A stretch of 41,399 nt of DNA from JAQICX01 sp964441455 (GTDB taxonomy: Bacteria > Verrucomicrobiota > Kiritimatiellia > JAQICX01). Shown here piece by piece: positions 38,385-41,399 of the stretch. The notes beneath the pieces are model-generated. The model was not told where the DNA came from, ran no database searches, and saw only the letters and a list, made by a program, of their open reading frames with translations. Where the stretch lies: positions 1 to 41,399 of the forward strand of contig CAYTUX010000069.1 in NCBI GenBank assembly GCA_964441455.1, in the 5' to 3' direction. Made by a program: the position numbers and the translations under genes. Within the stretch, counting starts at the first letter, position 1; every line of letters starts with the position of its first letter.

Positions 38385-40586
38385 ATGAAGATAGCAAAAG
38401 TAGTTGTTACAATTTCATTGGATAAAGAGTTTGATTATCTTATTCCTGATCAGATTGCAGACAAAGTTTTTGTCGGCTCCAGAGTGAAAGTGCCCTTTGG
38501 TCGCAGAGAAATTGATGGCTATGTTGTATCCATTGGTATTTTAAAAGAAACACCAAAATTTCAGTTGAAAGAGATTACGAGACTAACAGATGATAGACCA
38601 TTTGTTTCAGAAAAAATTTTAGAGTTAGCAAGGTGGATAGCATCATATTACTGTTCAACAGTTGAGCAGGCAATTAGAGCTGTTCTCCCAGGAGCAATAC
38701 GAAAGCATTCAGTTAAACAGAAAAAAAAGCTTTTTGTATCATATATTGATGATTCAGAACTTCCGGATAAAATTTCAGCAAAGCATCAGCTTATTATTGA
38801 TTATGTCAAAAAATCCGGTGGAATGTTTCAAGTTGACCTGCTTGAAAAATTAGATATAACAGTTTCACCTATTAAAACACTTGAGAAAAAGAGAATTCTT
38901 AAGATTGAACCTAAGGCAGATCGTAGAGATCCGTTGCTCAACAGAAACTACATAGAGACCAAACCTTTAGATTTAATGGATTCCCAGCAGAATGCATTGG
39001 ATATACTTTGTGAACAGATTGATCATAATAATCCAAAGCCGCTATTAATTTACGGAGTAACAGGAAGCGGGAAAACAGAAGTATATCTTCAGGCTATTTC
39101 CCATGCTCTTGAAAGAGGTAAGGGGGCAATAGTTTTGGTTCCTGAGATTTCGCTCACACCTCAGACGGTTGAAAGATTTGTCTCGCGGTTCGGAAAAAGA
39201 ATTGCTGTTCTGCATAGTCATCTGTCAGATGGAGAGCGGTTTGACGAGTGGCATCGAATTCATAAAGGTGATGCGGATATAGTTGTCGGTGCCAGATCTG
39301 CCATCTTTGCACCTGTTAAAAATCTTGGATTGATAGTTGTAGATGAAGAGCACGAGCCAAGTTACAAGCAGGAAGAGGCACCAAGGTATAATGCCAGAGA
39401 TGTTGCAGTAATGCGAGGTAAGATGGAAAGGGCTGCTGTTTGTCTGGGGTCTGCTACTCCGGCTTTAGAGTCTTGGTGGAATGCAAAGAATGATAAATAT
39501 TTTATGGCAATATTGCCCGAACGAGCTGATTCAAAAAAGATGCCTCATATTGATGTTGTAGACTTGAAAATTGAGGCAAAAGAACCTGGTCAGAAAACTG
39601 TTTTTTCACGCAGATTAATTGATGCTATGGGTGATCGTCTTAGAAAAAGTGAACAGACTATTTTATTTTTGAATCGTAGAGGCTTTTCAACTTCGTTGAC
39701 TTGTCCGAATTGTGGTTATGTGTCGGAGTGTAATGATTGCAGTATAACACATACCTATCATAGAGCAACCGATGAACTGATATGTCATATATGCGGCAAT
39801 GTGAAAAAAGTGCCGTTACACTGTCCCGCATGTGATGCTCCGGACTTTAAATATGCAGGAATTGGAACACAACGTATTGAAGACATTGTTCATAAAATCT
39901 TTCCAAAAGCAAGAATTCAAAGAATGGATGCAGATGTGACCAGAAAGAAAACTGCCTATGAAGATATATTGGGCAGATTTAAGGCCGGTGATATAGATAT
40001 ATTAATTGGAACGCAGATGATTGCAAAAGGACTGCATTTTCCAAGAGTCACATTAGTTGGTGTTATTTATGCTGACCAGAGCTTGAACATACCGGATTTC
40101 AGGTCAGGAGAACGTACATATCAATTACTTTCCCAGGTCGCAGGTCGTGCGGGTAGGGGGGCAATATCAGGCGATGTTTTTATTCAGACTTTTAATCCTT
40201 TTCATCCCGCAATCCAGATGGCAAGGCATACCGATTTTAATGGATTTTGTGATCAGGAGATAGAATTTAGAAGAGAATTGCTCTATCCTCCATTTTCCAG
40301 GATTATTTGTGTGACTTTTAAAGGTTTGTCAGAAAGTATGGTATCATTTTGCACGACCGCATTTGCAGACAAATTGTTAAAAGCTTTTAACTGTGAGCAT
40401 GTTATGATATCAGACCCAATTCCATCGCCTTTGTCAAAAGCAAAGGGAATGTATAGATATCAGGTGATGATAAGGGCAACCAAGGATTTTTCATTGATAA
40501 AAAAGAGTATGTTAGATATTTTAAGTGAATTTGATTTAAAGGACATTGATTGCATTATAGATGTTGATGCATTATCAATTCGATAG
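38385..40586 (+). CDS. priA: Primosomal replication restart helicase PriA
   Basis: 733 residues from MKIAKVVVTISLDKEFDYLI. The ATG at 38385 gives the normal PriA N-terminus; the upstream open frame crosses the repeat array. Domain order: 3'-DNA-binding domain (1-105, with GSRVKVPFGRREIDGYVV), winged helix (about 130-175), SF2 helicase with Walker A GVTGSGKT (224-231) and DEEH box (320-323), VVGARSAIFAP, and GSATPALESW. The zinc region has eight Cys in CPNCGYVSECNDC, CHICGN and CPAC. Late motifs are GTQMIAKGLHFPRVTLVGVI and QVAGRAGRG. It reloads the replisome at collapsed forks. The ribosome site is weak (AGAAGAAA). The cysteine-rich gene follows closely. Confidence 0.97.
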   Translation: MKIAKVVVTISLDKEFDYLIPDQIADKVFVGSRVKVPFGRREIDGYVVSIGILKETPKFQLKEITRLTDDRPFVSEKILELARWIASYYCSTVEQAIRAVLPGAIRKHSVKQKKKLFVSYIDDSELPDKISAKHQLIIDYVKKSGGMFQVDLLEKLDITVSPIKTLEKKRILKIEPKADRRDPLLNRNYIETKPLDLMDSQQNALDILCEQIDHNNPKPLLIYGVTGSGKTEVYLQAISHALERGKGAIVLVPEISLTPQTVERFVSRFGKRIAVLHSHLSDGERFDEWHRIHKGDADIVVGARSAIFAPVKNLGLIVVDEEHEPSYKQEEAPRYNARDVAVMRGKMERAAVCLGSATPALESWWNAKNDKYFMAILPERADSKKMPHIDVVDLKIEAKEPGQKTVFSRRLIDAMGDRLRKSEQTILFLNRRGFSTSLTCPNCGYVSECNDCSITHTYHRATDELICHICGNVKKVPLHCPACDAPDFKYAGIGTQRIEDIVHKIFPKARIQRMDADVTRKKTAYEDILGRFKAGDIDILIGTQMIAKGLHFPRVTLVGVIYADQSLNIPDFRSGERTYQLLSQVAGRAGRGAISGDVFIQTFNPFHPAIQMARHTDFNGFCDQEIEFRRELLYPPFSRIICVTFKGLSESMVSFCTTAFADKLLKAFNCEHVMISDPIPSPLSKAKGMYRYQVMIRATKDFSLIKKSMLDILSEFDLKDIDCIIDVDALSIR

Positions 40587-40606
40587 AGAAAGGTATGATT
40601 TAATTG

Positions 40607-41020
40607 ATGTTTGAGAATTATCGAAAGTATAAAAAGATATTTATTGAAAAACGTCTGGGATTGATAAGAAAATTAATTGACAAAGGGATGTCTGAAGACG
40701 AAATTCTGGAATATTTTTTGTATCCGAATATGTCAAAAAAAGAGCCCGATTTTTGTATATTATATAGCCGTGATGAGGTTTGTCACAGCTTGCCTAGGGA
40801 ACAACTGAATTGTTTTGGATGTTACTGTCCATATTTTGAGATGATTGTATGGAATGATGGTATGAACGATATAAAAGGAAGATGTGCGATCGGGTCTGAA
40901 TATATGACAATATTTACAGCTTCGAATGGAGAACATATTCTGGATTGTTCAAACTGCTGGTTTCCTCATCGAGAAGAAGAGATCAGAAAAAGCCTAAAGA
41001 AAGTTTTAAGTTCTATTTAG
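40607..41020 (+). CDS. Cysteine-rich small-domain (zf-like) protein
   Basis: 137 residues from MFENYRKYKKIFIEKRLGLI; a TTG three bases upstream is the other possible start. The N-terminal 45 residues are helical and basic. The remainder has a metal-site-like pattern: PDFCILYSRDEVCHS, LNCFGCYCPYFEM, GRCAIGSEY and ILDCSNCWFPHREEEI. The CFxCYCP...CSNCxxPH arrangement is that of the 'cysteine-rich small domain' family, often found near cobamide-related genes or alone, with unknown function. It starts 20 nt after priA, so it may share its transcript, though no functional link is known. The frame ends LKKVLSSI. Confidence 0.75.
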   Translation: MFENYRKYKKIFIEKRLGLIRKLIDKGMSEDEILEYFLYPNMSKKEPDFCILYSRDEVCHSLPREQLNCFGCYCPYFEMIVWNDGMNDIKGRCAIGSEYMTIFTASNGEHILDCSNCWFPHREEEIRKSLKKVLSSI

Positions 41021-41075
41021 GTTTAGATATTACTGTTTGAACCAATAAAATTGGCATTTAAAATAGATACTTGTC

Positions 41076-41215
41076 AGTCTTCGGATGATCCCGCAAGGGG
41101 GATGAAAATTATATTTTAACGGCGGGGTCACCCCAGCTACTACGTTATGGACTTTAATTTATAATTTTAGAGTAATTTATTTTTGTAATAGCTGGGCTAC
41201 AATGCAGCAGTTGAT
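41076..41215. repeat. Partial MITE-like element, copy 3
   Basis: Contains CGGGGTCACCCCAGCTACTA and the partner TAATAGCTGGGCTAC, corresponding to the right interior of copy 2 (33400-33480): CCCAGCTA (41132-41139) pairs with TAGCTGGG (41189-41196). The GGTTCTTCG ends are not present, so it is a decayed or partial copy. Confidence 0.6.
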
Positions 41216-41259
41216 TAACAGCTTAATGTTGGTCTGCAGCATCAGCAGCTGTAGGGCGG

Positions 41260-41319
41260 GGCTGCCGAGATAGCAGCCAACCAGAAAAATAGGGGTAGGG
41301 ACCTTAGATTTCTGGTTGG
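41260..41319. ncRNA. Candidate structured RNA or regulatory element with two competing hairpins
   Basis: Hairpin A: GGCTGC (41260-41265) with GCAGCC (41273-41278). Hairpin B: CCAACCAGAAA (41277-41287) with TTTCTGGTTGG (41309-41319), a perfect 11-bp stem around a 21-nt G-rich loop (AATAGGGGTAGGG...). A and B share two bases, so they compete at their junction. No known RNA family is recognised, and it may just be another dispersed palindrome. Confidence 0.3.
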
Positions 41320-41368
41320 TTGACTAAAAGTGCATTTTATCCAATAGAATTAAGGAATATATTTTTAT

Positions 41369-41391
41369 TTTATCACCTTTTGGGTGATAAA
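41369..41391. terminator. Hairpin at the window end
   Basis: TTTATCACC (41369-41377) pairs with GGTGATAAA (41383-41391) around TTTTG, preceded by T-rich and followed by A-rich sequence. It could terminate a minus-strand transcript entering from beyond the window. The rest of 41021-41399 is repeat or AT-rich spacer. Confidence 0.45.
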
Positions 41392-41399
41392 TTAAAAAA

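Overview
The window looks like chromosomal DNA of an AT-rich, Gram-negative bacterium of the PVC superphylum, most likely Lentisphaerota/Victivallales or a near relative. This is inferred from four things. There is a lipid A gene (lpxB). There is a type IV pilin-like preprotein with the GFTLVELLVVIAIIGILAGM leader typical of the expanded pseudopilins of that group. There is a 'four helix bundle suffix' protein. The spacers are full of small palindromic repeats. No rRNA or taxonomic marker strong enough to name a genus is present, and none of this was checked against a database.

Layout. 1-430: a tRNA-Phe(GAA) with its own promoter. 429-5654: melA-type GH4 alpha-galactosidase, a truncated XRE regulator, a 307-bp element with terminal inverted repeats, three conserved or unknown hypothetical genes and an AAA_14/DUF4143 ATPase. 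5813-11965: a type I restriction-modification operon on the minus strand (hsdR, then a fused hsdM-hsdS, then a small unknown gene) interrupted by a REP-associated tyrosine transposase (RAYT) and its palindromes. 12169-14566: an isolated F1-ATPase beta gene (atpD) preceded by an unreported-looking 48-codon ORF and followed by a glutaminyl cyclase lipoprotein gene. 14971-18114: ileS, preceded by a large imperfect palindrome. 18302-22379: a visibly GC-richer pectin/uronate island (AEC transporter, DUF2442 protein, oligogalacturonate lyase, alpha/alpha-toroid enzyme). 22537-33078: a long minus-strand housekeeping block (rdgC-like, lpxB, Gfo/Idh/MocA oxidoreductase, gmhB-like phosphatase, scpB, scpA, trpS, valS) whose spacers hold several repeat families. 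33543-41020: plus-strand genes (GH2 beta-glucuronidase-like, a second Gfo/Idh/MocA oxidoreductase, pseudopilin, four-helix/zinc-finger protein, priA, a cysteine-rich protein).

How the parts fit. MelA, the GH2 enzyme, the oligogalacturonate lyase and the toroid enzyme suggest life on plant or mucin-type glycans. The lpxB-oxidoreductase-phosphatase run points to envelope sugar synthesis. ScpA/ScpB, RdgC-like and PriA are chromosome-maintenance functions.

The most unusual signals are in the non-coding structure. (i) GTACGGGCGG-type hairpins sit within about 45 nt of the start codons of five minus-strand genes. (ii) Inverted arrays of a TCGACAAC/TCGACAGC unit bracket the four-helix-bundle gene. 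(iii) RAYT palindromes have inserted in frame in the RAYT gene itself, inside a restriction operon. (iv) The atpD gene is alone and has a diverged DELSEED motif. All product names come from recognising sequence motifs by eye.
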